Shown piece after piece: positions 37,011-52,796 of a stretch of 64,000 bases of DNA. Each line of letters starts with the position of its first letter. Within the stretch, counting starts at the first letter, position 1. The notes beneath the pieces were generated by a model. It had not been told where the DNA came from and ran no database searches. It saw only the letters and a list, made by a program, of their open reading frames with translations. The DNA is from Deroplatys truncata (lineage: Eukaryota; Arthropoda; Insecta; Mantodea; Mantidae). A program made the translations under genes and the position numbers. The stretch is taken from the NCBI GenBank assembly GCA_030765065.1, contig CM060988.1:198646565-198710564 (forward strand), written 5' to 3'.

Positions 37011-37696
37011 ACGAAGTCATGTGTAAATTAAATTGAAGACTACAAGGGAAAAGCAATGAAAGTACACTTTTCACAAAAATTGAGTTATGAGTATATTATC
37101 ATTCTTGGCATACTACATCTACCTACTATTCTAAATGTCAATTCAGGAAACGATCATTCATATCCACATAAAATTGGCTTCAAAGTGTACAATGGAAGAT
37201 CAATCAAAGTCTCACGGTTGTTGTTAAATCAATTAAGAGTCCACCCACTAATAAACAATAAATCTTAGAATATAGCTGGTATTCTGTTTCAGTGTTTGTA
37301 AACTTGAACTTTAATCGCAAAGGTACGACAACGTGTTAGTTTGATGTTGTAAAACATGAATAGTGGCATAGTGACGAAAATACTAACGTGGTGAACAATG
37401 AAATACCAAAAGAAACAACGGCGCAAACTTGGAAGAATGAAAATGTGGAACTTTAAAGAAGAAAATTATTGGACTTTGATTGTTCTGTCATACAAAAATG
37501 TGCAGATAGTGTTTTCATTGTCAACTACTTTTCACAGGCCGACACAAATAACAATGCTATTACAATAATAACATATTATACAGTGTTTGTTAGAATTTCA
37601 TATTCATCATACTTTGTTTATAAGAGCGTTTTTCATTTTTGTTTTAAATTTACTCAGAATGAGAAATATGTGACTTTGGTTGTTTTTCTGTTGTAG
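37011..37696. other. Intron 3, no feature seen
   Basis: AT-rich, with short meaningless frames only. Confidence 0.4.
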
Positions 37697-37797
37697 TGTT
37701 CAATTATAGTGAGATTATGGATGGTATGGAGAAAGCGGTAGAAGTCTCTGAGCTCGTACACTATTACCATAGTGTGCTACCACCTAGTGACATTGAG
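37697..37797 (+). other. Possible small exon of unknown gene or transposon
   Basis: A strong pyrimidine-rich acceptor (GGTTGTTTTTCTGTTGTAG) precedes the segment, and GAG before GTAAAC ends it. The 101 bp are open throughout: FNYSEIMDGMEKAVEVSELV then HYYHSVLPPSDIE. It runs antisense to alpha-tubulin and lies just left of the Harbinger remnant. I do not recognise the peptide. It could be a transposon exon or chance. Confidence 0.25.
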
Positions 37798-37890
37798 GTA
37801 AACTTGTAATGATAGTATAGAAACAGAACATCGGAGAAGGTTCACGCGCTAGTGCACGCCTTTAAATGTGTAAGAGAATGTGTTTGACTC

Positions 37891-38721
37891 TTAAAGGCGG
37901 ATTTTCCTAGTGGCGCACTTATGTCGCGCGTAGCTTAAAACGCCGACCTTAAACGCATCACGTAATGTGCTGCTTATTGTGTTTTCCTACAAACGGTTAA
38001 AACGTGGCTTGTCGCAGTAACTCTCCAGTTGTGAACGGATTAAAAAATGAATTGTGTCAAAATAGAAAAAAAAAACTGTGGTTATTGCGGCTGTTAGAAG
38101 ACTGTGAAGATATAGAAGACGAGATTGATTATGCAGTTCCTCATTATTGCATAGAAAGTCTGTTTGTGAAGTGCTTTCTTATAGAGAAAACGAGGGAGTT
38201 TTTGAAATACTAATTGAGAAACACCTTTTAGAAGACGATGTGAAATTTAAAGCATACTTCAGATTCACCTGAGAACAGTTTAGTTTCCTGGTTAACCTAA
38301 TTCAAGATGATTTGTATACAAAACCATGCAATCGAGTGAAAATACGCATTTCACCAGCAGAAAAACTTGCCCTAACTCTGAGGTATATATTAGTAAGGAA
38401 AGTTGCATTTCTTATTTAACTAAGAATTTAATGAAGAAATAATTTGTCTATTCCTTATACTGGTACATAAAAAGTATTGAAATTACACAAATTATCGTAG
38501 CTTTCTTCATTGTTAGTCGTGGTGCCAGATGAGTAGATGAGCATTCACCAGTGCTGCAGTGGTGAATCCTTCTTCAAAATGTTTTTGAAGTCTGCATTCG
38601 CCATATTCCACAAAATGGAATGTCCAGCAACCAACTCAATTAGCTGTTCGTCTTCTGCAGTTGAAAATCGAACAGTAGGAGGTGTCATTTTGCAACATTC
38701 ACGATGTGTATCAAATACAAC

Positions 38722-38754
<33 letters not shown>

Positions 38755-38964
38755 GGCCCTCTATCACGCAGCGCACAACGCACTAGACTCCTCTCGATGC
38801 AGTAGGTCTGTCACGCCAGGCACATTATGCTGGCGCAAAAAGAACCGCGTAGTTTAGGAAAACATTTCAATTGTTTTTCATTGTTTGAGTCTGCTGCGTA
38901 TTCCGCTCGACGTGTTACGTTGCACGCGACGTAGAATGTGCGTTGATAGGAAAACCATCCTTTA
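37891..38964 (+). mobile_element. PIF/Harbinger element remnant with transposase and MADF fragments
   Basis: Inverted ends: TTAAAGGCGGATTTTCCTA at 37891, and GATAGGAAAACCATCC then TTTA at the right, the reverse of AAAGGATGGTTTTCCTATC. Between them, + strand 38004-38395 reads EILIEKHLLEDDVKFKAYFR, QFSFLVNLIQDDL and RISPAEKLALTLR, the N-terminal part of a HARBI1-like transposase. The - strand 38715-38545 reads TAEDEQLIELVAGHSILWNM then ANADFKNILKK, a MADF DNA-binding domain. Paired transposase and MADF/Myb-like proteins are characteristic of this superfamily. The catalytic DDE region is missing and a frame break occurs at 38213. Confidence 0.8.
38724..38753. repeat. (CA)n microsatellite
   Basis: About 14 CA units between the transposase and MADF parts of the Harbinger remnant; it extends the MADF frame with an artefactual Cys-Val run. 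Confidence 0.95.
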
Positions 38965-39736
38965 GGCTGGTTCACAACCGCCCGAGAACGGTAACCAGAA
39001 CGGGAAGCAATACACCGTACAAGATATTGATTCACAACAGCCCGGTAACGAGAACGGGAAAGCATATCGATCACAAAGTGAAAGTCGATTTTGCACATTG
39101 GGATTTCATTTTTCTTTTTTTTAACTGACCAATGATATTTTTTTCACCTACTTCCAATTTAGCCAAGCCAACGTCAAAATTCGATAGAGTAAACATTATC
39201 TAAATGCATATCCATTACATTTCCGATCCCTCTACTTATGCCAAGCTTTCATTCCTTTATTTAATGACATACATTAAAATTGTTTATTGTTCTTTTTTCA
39301 TTTCTACCGGTTTTAGCTGTTCTTTGTAGCTTTTGCCATTGTTTTTTAGGTAATAACCAGTTTTGAGTTGCATGTAAACAAACTACTAATGACCCTTTCA
39401 TCAGAGGAACCAACGCTGATTGGATTTGCGGGTGTCGTGATGAGGTTAGGAAGTACATTTCCTACTAATTCCTTCCAGTTTTATGTTTCCAGCTTGCGAC
39501 TATAGAGACCACTAGTGGCCTAGAATAACCTCTAGAGTGAAGAGTTTAATATGCACAATATGGATTTAATATGCCGTGCCCGGGAACGAGAACGAGAAAG
39601 TTAAAATTTGGGCAACTCTTCTTTCCCGTTCCCAGAACCCGGGAAGGCTTCCCGTCGATTGTGAACACTCCCATTTGAATGTATGTATTTCAACTTTCTC
39701 GTTGTGGTTACCGTTCTCGTTGGTTGTGAACCAGCC
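38965..39736. mobile_element. Non-autonomous TIR transposon (772 bp) in the Harbinger terminus
   Basis: It begins GGCTGGTTCACAACCGCCCG and ends with the reverse of GGCTGGTTCACAACCAACGA. The inverted similarity extends about 40 bp (AGAACGGTAACCA shared). TTTA occurs on both sides (38961-38964 and 39737-39740). Several internal subterminal motifs of the type CCCGGTAACGAGAACGGG occur in both orientations. There is no coding capacity. A TTA-type duplication suits PIF/Harbinger, so it may be mobilised by that superfamily. Confidence 0.85.
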
Positions 39737-39740
39737 TTTA

Positions 39741-40135
39741 AGGTAACTGCGTGATAGCAATTGCGCATGCGCAAAACCTCCTATAAACGTGCACAAGTTG
39801 AGTTGTGGTAGCGATCCTGTTGCAGTATTCCATCGAGTTTACAGGAGTAGCGCTATAGATTTTTAATTACGGCATATACGTTACCTTTAATAGCACTGAA
39901 AAGACAAATAACCAATAAATCCGCAAAGTGCTAAAAGTGAGGGTGTTCATATGCTATTGTGCAGCACCTGTTACGCCCTCTTGGGAGTTCTGGCCTATAT
40001 CTGGTGTCCTTGCTGTGGATATTTGAATCTGGCACTAATAAAATATACTCGCAAGTGAATGGTAAAGTTCGAAACGTTTTGAACAATGGTTTGCAATGAG
40101 CTGGTCGTTTTGCCCCTGCCTTTATTCTTATTGTT
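39741..40135. other. Intron 3, no feature seen
   Basis: Nothing recognised. Confidence 0.35.
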
Positions 40136-40905
40136 TTCTCTACTATTGACCCAAGTAAGTAGAGAAACTACTTATTGCATTCTAACCAAAAATTCGATAT
40201 CGAGATTTCACTGAAAATACACCTTTTGTGGTCCTTTGGATCCAAAATAGCCTTTTAGAAAAGCACCCGTGTGCGATGTCTGTGAACAGCATAACTCAAA
40301 AACGAAAAGTCAATCAAATACCAAACCTGATATTTAAGTTCAGCGTGCAACACAAAGATTTTCAAGAAAATCCCCACCCCAAACTAACCTTTGCATGGGA
40401 ACTATTTTTTTCAAAATGGTTCCAGAGATTTTGATCAGAATAGCACATGTTTAAGACATATACATGACAAATAAAATGTGATCTTGAATTTTCTGTGAAT
40501 AGCTTGTGAAATCCTCTCCATTCTAAATGACTTTTGTATAATTCAGAAACTGTAAGGGATAGAATAAGTCTTACTACACAAAAAATACAACTATCTTAAA
40601 AGCACAAAATTTCTGTCAAATAAAATTGTCTGTGCCGTTAACCATTCCGGAGATATTCTTTGTTATTGGTTTTAACTTTTTAGATACTTTTACTTTGTTC
40701 CAGTGGGAAGTTGCGATTCGTTGTTTTCTCGTAAAGATAATGGAATTTCAACGCGATCCAACTATCGCATTAGTCTGCTGCATCCTTCTTATAACGTAAT
40801 GTATACACGTGTAATGAAAGTATATTTCGATATAAGTATCTGTAAGAACAGTTTGTAGAAGAATAAGCAGAGAAAGTCATGTGAATGTAAAATGTGAGAT
40901 TTTTT
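40136..40905 (+). repeat. Dispersed family B repeat, copy 4 (near full length)
   Basis: It starts with the CTCTACTATTGACCCAAGTA and TTGCATTCTAACCAAAAATT text and ends GCAGAGAAAGTCATGTGAATG. Shared internal phrases include 'gtgaacagcataactcaaaa', 'aagattttcaagaaaatccc' and 'tgtgaaatcctctccattct'. No real gene. Confidence 0.8.
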
Positions 40906-42230
40906 TTTGTATACGAAATATTTTTGGTATGTAGGTATAGAATTTCCCGAAAACATTTTACCAGTCATTAAAGAATGAAAGTAAATGCGTATAATGTACT
41001 GTTTTAAGAATGCTTTTATTCGTAAAATGAAGGAAAGGTTTTGTTGCAAAACACGCAGATCTCATTAGGGCAAGATCAATCACATGAGGCAGTACTTTTA
41101 ACACTTAAATGATTTTAGTCTAATTATATAATATAAAATTCAATAACAGCCCGCCTTAAAGCAATATGTGTATGTAACAATATATAAAAAGTGTATATTA
41201 CAGTCATTGTATATGTTTATATTATTATGTACATGTTTAATAATGCTATGTGAATGTATTACGTAATTTAATAATGTAGGAGCTGTGAGAATATAGGACA
41301 AAAGTTGCTAACAATGAGGTAACCTTGAGGCAATAATGAATTGGAAATTTTAATAATGCTACTGGTAATTCTTGGATCAACAATAATGTAATGCTTTAAA
41401 ATAGTTTATAAATAGTCAATCAACAACCAAGAAAAGCTAAAGTTAAATAAAAGTATTCTATTGGAGCATGATTAGCCAATCAGAAACTGAAATAGAGCAA
41501 ATTGTACAAATTCAGAAGTCAGTTGCTAGCAGACAGCGTTCCTAACTGGATGCGAGACGCGTCCTGGAGAAGTTTAATACGTATCCAGTGTGAGACGAAA
41601 ATTCATTACGGCAAGAATATAAAGTTTATGTGTTAAAAAGTGCAAGTAATTAATAAATAATCTCGCAACTCTCTATATCAGTGAAGTGCTATTTAATCGT
41701 GTGAAGGATTAATAAGTGGAGGGAAGTAAAAATTATAATTTCTGTAAGCCTACATTCTTTAGCCGCACCACTCCTTGTTCAGAGATACATGTTTCTACAA
41801 ACTAACACTGACGCAGCCGAGGCAAACATAAAAATATATAACATTTAAGGAAACATAAAAATACAAAGTTGGTTCCTAATCACTGGGGCGAAAACCACCC
41901 GAAAGTGAACGTTGAGGCGAAGGCTACGGGAAACTATGTACCATACGTGGGGCAGTTACTTCATCAAGTTAGGCTCCCCAACAGTGGAACTACAATACAA
42001 CCTCTTCAAATTGGCTTTCCATGCGTGGTGCAAATAACGTAACAATACAACTCCTAAAATAATAATACAACTTCTTTACACGTGATCTTTCCAATTCATA
42101 TTATGACCAATAACAACAGCACATGTTTTCTGTGATTTCCTTGCCTTCATATTGTGTTCTTAGATGTACAGAAGACAACTAGAGCTTGCTGTAGTCAAAA
42201 GACACATACGACAACAGCCTGGACCAAAGG
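40906..42230. other. Intron 3; promoter-like or LTR-like stretch at about 41400-41850
   Basis: No coding frame. Around 41500-41800 the layout (AGTCAGTTGCTAGCAGACAG, GAATATAAAG, TAATAAATAATC, then CAGAGATACATGTTTCTACA) resembles the probable solo LTR at 32685, which has ATAGAGATACATGTTCTACC at the equivalent place. Ends and duplications were not found, so the LTR reading is weak. Confidence 0.3.
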
Positions 42231-42244
42231 ACCTAAATGATTGT

Positions 42245-43165
42245 TGACAATATCCCGGGAACGAGAACGGGAATGTATATCGACGTTCATATCGATAGCA
42301 AAGCGGAAAGTCCATTTTGCTCATTGAACGTCATTTGTTTGTAACTAACCAACGATAGTTTTTCACCTCCTTCCAAATCAGCCTACATATTACAGGTTGG
42401 CCAACGTCAGAATCTGACACAGTATTTTCTAAATGCATATCTATCAGTGTTTACGAAAGCGTTGTTCCTTTATTAATATCATAAGTTACGCGCCGCGGTA
42501 ACGCGTGCGACTCCCATTCGGAGGTCCCGTGATCCCTTCCCGGCGACCGCGCCCCTAGCCTATGGGCTTTTTTCGGGGTTTCCCGGATTGTCATGCAAAT
42601 GCTGGAGTGGTTTCTTTCAGCCCCGAATTTCCTGTCCCTCCATTAATCATTCCATTCGTCCTTCATCCAGTTAGGCCTGTCTCAGGATTGGACGTGTCGA
42701 CGATGGTGTTTCGGGGCGGCGTGGCAGGGAAAATGATGCTCTCTGTGGAACTTTCTCTATCCGTCGACAATCTGTTGGTTGGCGGGGTATACGGACCAAT
42801 AGGCGAGGGATGTTGGGCCCTGTGTCCCTGTGCGACTGTCGGAGCTCTCAATCTGGAAACCGTAGGGAGCCTGTCATTGCTGTACCGTCACCTCTGTATC
42901 TGCAGTGTCTCTTCTCACCTCCTCCTCCCTCCCGGGGAGCCCCATTGCGGGGTATAATTACAATATCCTCACTGGAGCAGCGCCGAGTCCCCTCCAATAA
43001 CCAGGGGGAATCGTCTTTATCGTTGTTTTCTTTTTCGTTTCTACCGACTTTTGCTATTCTTTGTCTATTTTGCTATTGTTTTCTAGGCAATAGCCAGCTT
43101 TGAGTTGCATATAAGCAAACGGTAAGTCCGCCTTCGCTAAACGAACCAACGCTCAATGAATGTGA
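42245..43165. mobile_element. Second, truncated copy of the TIR transposon, itself split by an insertion
   Basis: The left part (42250-42480: CCCGGGAACGAGAACGGGAA, AACTAACCAACGATAGTTTT, ATTTTCTAAATGCATATCTA) matches 39040-39240. The right part (about 43015-43165: TTTCTACCGACTTTTGCTAT, AGCTTTGAGTTGCATATAAG, GAACCAACGCT) matches 39300-39415. About 530 bp of GC-rich, SINE-like sequence lies between. The right end is lost where the 53-bp minisatellite begins. Confidence 0.75.
42483..43012 (+). mobile_element. Third SINE-like insertion, GC-rich
   Basis: It begins with a tRNA-like stretch (GCGGTAACGCGTGCGACTCC, then GGTCCCGTGATCCCTTCCC, a degraded box B), followed by TTTTTCGGGGTTTCCCGGAT and GTCATGCAAATGCTGG, text typical of insect SINE middle regions. 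The 131-codon frame over it is an artefact of high GC. Exact right boundary uncertain. Confidence 0.5.
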
Positions 43166-48690
<5,525 letters not shown>

Positions 48691-48778
48691 TCATGACGAC
48701 CTAATGACGTGACATGGAAACCCTGGACTCAACTATACGTAATAACACTAACGTAATGTTTCAGTTATGCTAAGCAAA

Positions 48779-49570
48779 TTACCAGCAGGACCACCACCTT
48801 CACCAACGCCACCACCAGAACTACCACCAGTACCAATACCAGCACCATCGCCATCACCACATTCATCACCACCAGCACGAATACCATCATCTTCAGCAGC
48901 ACCATCACGAATTTCACCCACATCACCTCCATCACAAATGTCACCACCACCAGCACCAATACCATCATCACCTTCATCACCAGAACCACCACAAGCACCA
49001 ATCCAGCATCTTCACCACCACTAACTTCACCTGCAGCAGCAGCACCACCACTAACTTCACCCGCAGCAGCACTACCAGAACCACCAGCATCATCTTCACC
49101 TTCACCAGAACCATCAGTTTCACCAGTACCATCATCACATTCGCCATCACCACCAGAACCACCACCAACTTCACCAGCACCAATACCACCACCATCACCA
49201 TCGCTTCACCATTACGTCGTTCTCCATGGTGTAGGGGTACCATGCTACCCTCTAGTTCCCAGGGTCGTGGGTTCAAACCTGACGGAGTGCGATGGACTTT
49301 TTCGGGCGTAAATATCCTTAACATGGCTTTCTTCGAAAGGGAAGTAAAGCCGGTGGTCCCGTGTCGTAGATTTACGGCACGTAAAAGAACCTCAAGCCTG
49401 ATAAAGATGCCTCTGAACAAAATTACCGGTCTTTCACGCCCAATATAGAATGGGACACTAAGGACCATAGTAGTCAAAGAGCGCCAAGTAAAACTCAACT
49501 TTTTTTCACCATCAGAACCAACACCATCACCTTCAGCAGCACCTTCACGCCATCCTACCACCACCACAAT
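48779..49570. repeat. Degenerate CAC/CCA/TCA trinucleotide repeat in intron 2
   Basis: On + the sequence is a run of ACC, TCA, CCA and GCA-type triplets over about 430 bp (48779-49212). It resumes for about 60 bp after a SINE (49513-49570). Frames rich in Pro/Ser on + and Val/Met/Leu on - are composition artefacts. Confidence 0.9.
49213..49504 (+). mobile_element. tRNA-derived SINE, copy 6
   Basis: Full-length: head CCATGGTGTAGGGGTACCAT, box B GGGTTCAAACC, conserved body, and tail AAAACTCAACTTTT. The duplication ttcaccat lies at 49205-49212 and 49505-49512, inside the trinucleotide repeat. Confidence 0.9.
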
Positions 49571-49654
49571 CATTAATGCATATAGATTATCTCCGTAACC
49601 ACCGAACTCATTGTACACTACTGCACCGAACCTGTGCAGTTACATACAACAGAA

Positions 49655-50580
49655 CCTTACTAACTAAACTACAATGGACTCTAGCTCCACGAAAACAGAG
49701 CGAGGTACATGTTTGCCGGCTGCAGTTTCATTGGACTGCTCTTTTCCTTATACAGTTACATACAACAGAATTTTTCCTGTACAGTTATACACAATAAAAT
49801 CTTACCGGCAACATTGAGCTCCTTATCCATGAAAAGAGCGCGAGGCACGCATTTGGTGGCTGCAATTTCACTCAAATACCCTTTCCCCTGTACTGCCATA
49901 TACAACAGAATATTCCCTGTACAGTTATACACAATAGAATCTTACCGACTACATTGAGCTCCAGATCTATGGTAAGAGAGCGAGGCACGTGTTTGCCGGC
50001 TGCAATTTCGCTGAAATCCCCTTTCCCCTGTACTGCTACATACAACAAAATATTCTCTGTACAGCTATACACAATAGAATCTTACCGACTACATTCAGCT
50101 CCAGATTCATGAAAAGAGCGCGAGGTACGTTTTTGCCGGCTGCAATTTCGCTGAAATCCCCTGTTCCCTATACTGATACATACAACAGAATCTTCTCTGT
50201 ACAGTTACGATAGAATTTTTCTCTTTCTCTTACACTCAACAGAATCTTAACGACTACATTCAGCTCCAGATCTATGAAAACACCGCGAGGTACGTGTTTG
50301 CCGACTGCAATTTCGCTGAAATCACCTTTTCCCTGTACTGATACATACAACAGAATCTTCCCTGTACAGTTACGATAGAATTTTTCTCTTTCTCTTACAC
50401 TCAATAGAATCTTAACGACTACATTCAGCTCCAGATCCATGAAAAGAGCGCGAGGCACGTGTTTGCCGACTGCAATTTCGCTGAAATCCCCTTTTCCCTG
50501 TACTGATACATACAACAGAATCTTCCCTGTACAGTTACGATAGAATTTTTCTCTTACACATATATACAACAGAATCTTAC
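49655..50580 (-). repeat. Tandem array of six copies of the end of alpha-tubulin exon 2 with its donor region
   Basis: Read on -, each unit contains [20 protein letters not shown] then NVV followed by a GTAAGA or GTTAAG donor-like site. This matches true exon 2 text [20 protein letters not shown] then TVV|GTAAGATTCTG. Donor-proximal ends lie near 50410, 50246, 50081, 49941, 49801 and 49657, giving periods of about 166, 164, 165, 140, 140 and 144 bp. Each copy also carries intron text (GTAACTGTACAGGGAAGATT and AAGGGGATTTCAGCG). The copies share changes absent from exon 2 (ETG to EIA, EPT to ELN), so they were amplified from one diverged copy. Confidence 0.93.
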
Positions 50581-50803
50581 CGACTACGGTGGGCTCCAAA
50601 TCCACGAAAACAGCGCGAGGCACGTGTTTGCCGGCTCCAGTTTCACTGAAGAATGTGTTGAAACTATCGTCGCCTCCCCCAATCGTCTTATCTGAAGGCA
50701 TCTGTCCATCTGGCTGTATTCCATGCTCAAGGCAGTATAGTTCCCAGCAGGCATTGCCGATCTGCACTCCCGCCTGACCAATGTGAACTGAAATACACTC
50801 CCT
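50581..50803 (-). CDS. TUBA: Alpha-tubulin exon 2 (residues 2-75)
   Basis: The acceptor TTTGTGTTACAG is followed by AGGGAG, coding [20 protein letters not shown]; the exon ends GTAGTCG before GTAAGATTC. It has 223 bp, 74 codons plus one base. It includes the GQxGxQxG nucleotide-binding loop and Lys40 ([10 protein letters not shown]), the luminal acetylation site. The N-terminal MREC motif, target of cotranslational tubulin mRNA autoregulation, requires a separate upstream exon ending in ATG, the usual alpha-tubulin arrangement. That exon was not found. The in-frame ATG at 50812 lies upstream of the acceptor and would add Leu-Gln, so it is not the natural start. Confidence 0.96.
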
Positions 50804-50829
50804 CTGTAACACAAACAGGTGTTATACTT

Positions 50830-51400
50830 AGTACTGCTACTTGGTGTTGTTCATGGTAAACTGTTGTCAAGTGATGGCAAACACTCCTATAAAACTGTTT
50901 TCTGGGTCTGTCCTTGAATGCTGAGTGCGCACATAGTTTTTCTTTATCCAGTCTATGACATACTATATACACCAGTCAACTTTGCTTGAGACACAGAACT
51001 TATAGCTATATTTAAACATAAGTCTAGAGTAGGCTGCACCTAGCCGTTACCTGTGCCATCAATTACTCAGGTGACTGCTAAGACTTCACCCAATATTGAT
51101 TACGTCGACTACCACTTGGAACGAAGGAGTGGCGTGCAATCACTCACCGCGGTCTAGTTTTCATACTTCACTTTAATCTGTTATCGGAAGTGAACCGAAC
51201 AATTTAAAAGTTTGTCCTTTCCAGGGGAACTCAAATTAACGATCGGCTAGATTTTCTAATAAAGTTAATTCAGATAAATAAAACTAAATGCGATCATAAC
51301 AAGATTCTGCTCCTATTACATTCAATTTCTGTAATTCTTTACAATAACGATAGTGTAAACGTATTTCTGTAAGAAACACAACGTGTAAACACGAATTTTT
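50830..51400. other. Alpha-tubulin intron 1 or upstream flank, no feature seen
   Basis: It should lie between the ATG exon and exon 2. A CCGCG|GTGAGTGATTG donor-like site on - near 51145 could end a non-coding 5' UTR exon, but it does not supply ATG. Confidence 0.3.
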
Positions 51401-51579
51401 GGCCGCCTTGTGCTCGGTCCGGTTAAAAGGTTTGTGAGGGATTCATGAAAATGTTATGTGATACATTCACACGACTTTCTCTACCAATTATAATTTCGCT
51501 ATATTATAAAATGCATACAGAAAGTAATTATTCTAGCCATATTATATTACTCATCATATAACAGACATAAAATGGTAAT

Positions 51580-51847
51580 TGCTAGCCTCTAGTTCCCGGG
51601 GTCGCGTGTTCAAACCCGGCGAAGAGAGATGGATTTTTTTCGGGCGTACAAATACTTAGCATGGCTTCCTTCGGAAGGGAAATGAAGCGGTGGTCCCGTG
51701 TCGTAGATTTACGGCACGTAAAATAATCTCAAGCGTGATAAAAAAGCCTTGAGCAAAATTACCGGTCTTTCACGCCCAATATAGAATGGGACACTAAGGA
51801 CCACAGCAGTTAAAGAGCGTCCATAAATAAAACTCAATTTTATTTTT
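51580..51847 (+). mobile_element. tRNA-derived SINE, copy 7
   Basis: It starts at GCTAGCCTCTAGTTCCCGG, with box B GTGTTCAAACCCGG and the full body and tail. Flanked by ataaaatggtaat (51567-51579) and ataaaatgataat (51848-51860), one mismatch. Inserted between the inverted repeats at 51401 and 52796. Confidence 0.9.
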
Positions 51848-52329
51848 ATAAAATGATAATGTGTACAGAGGTGTGAAAATTATTAGACTGTACATTTTAC
51901 AGTACAAATTATTTTAAATTCTGAATTTAAAAATTATTTACAAATTTCTAAAAACAAATCAACACCGTATGTGAATGCCTGTCAGCTACTTTTTATTGCG
52001 ATATACCTTTTCTTCCAATAACAATATTTCATTCAGTAATTTTTCTTGATGAAACATTTTTCGAATTCAGTGCCTCAAAAATCTACAGAAACAAAAGATA
52101 CGCGTCTAGTATTTAATTTCCGGATGTGGTCTTGAATTTTCGCAAATAATGCCGAGAAAAGAATGGTAAAAACTGTCATTAAGATCCATTTTTGGCAAAA
52201 TTATTTCATTGGCCAAAAAATATCTGCATCTGTCCAGAAGTACGAGATAAAATTTTGACTCCGTAATCATAACATTTTATTTTATTGTATTTGTATTCCG
52301 TTTTCCGTCACTTTATCTACATTAAACGG

Positions 52330-52560
52330 GGTCGTATTGTATTATTCCACCCAAAAATTCCATATCTGTGATTCACCGAAAATACGTATTTTGAGGACTT
52401 CTGAACTGCCTCCTACCCTTCAAACGCCATTTTCAGAAAAATATTCCCGTATGTCCGTTCATGTGTCAATAAACAACATAACTCTAAAACGAAATGTCTG
52501 ATAAACGCCCAACTTGATATTTAGGTTCACTTATAATGAAACGAAGCGTTTCAGCCCTAG
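52330..52560 (+). repeat. Family B repeat fragment, copy 5
   Basis: 'tattccacccaaaaattcca', 'gattcaccgaaaatacg', 'ataaacaacataactctaaa' and 'cttgatatttaggttcac' match the 5' half of other family B copies. Confidence 0.65.
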
Positions 52561-52796
52561 TGGCCGTAACAAAAAGTATTTCAAAGAAGGTTGTCTATCT
52601 GATCCCAGCGTCTGTCGGTTAAATTTAGAAACTCCTGTAGATATGGCAGTAATATAACATGGCTAGAATAATTACTTTTGTGTGAATTTTATAATATAGC
52701 GAATTTATAGTTGGTAGAGAAATCATGTGAATGTATCACATTATATTTTCATGAAACCCTCACGAACCTTTTAACCGGACCGAGTGCAAGGCGGCC

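Larger units (their letters stand above)
51401..52796. mobile_element. 1.4-kb element bounded by ~150-bp inverted repeats
   Basis: 51401-51550 (GGCCGCCTTGTGCTCGGTCC to TCTAGCCATATTATATTAC) is the reverse of 52650-52796 at high identity. The interior includes SINE copy 7, AT-rich sequence and a family B fragment; no coding frame is seen. Flanking bases do not show a clear target-site duplication. It may be a foldback-type DNA element, or two repeat ends that came to lie opposed. Confidence 0.65.

Noticed and set aside
41150..42060. A second solo LTR in intron 3
   Set aside because: It has a promoter-like layout and one short match to the LTR at 32685, but no TG...CA ends or target-site duplication could be found.
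42562..42957. 131-residue protein in the GC-rich block
   Set aside because: It overlies a SINE-like insertion, has no recognisable domain, and long frames are expected from the GC content.
48765..49618. Pro/Ser-rich and Val-rich proteins from long frames on both strands
   Set aside because: They are translations of a degenerate trinucleotide repeat joined to a SINE.
50168..50812. A 214-residue tubulin-like protein starting at the ATG at 50812
   Set aside because: The first three codons lie upstream of a good acceptor, and after codon 75 the frame runs through the exon 2 donor into repeat units, so it is not a real gene product as written.
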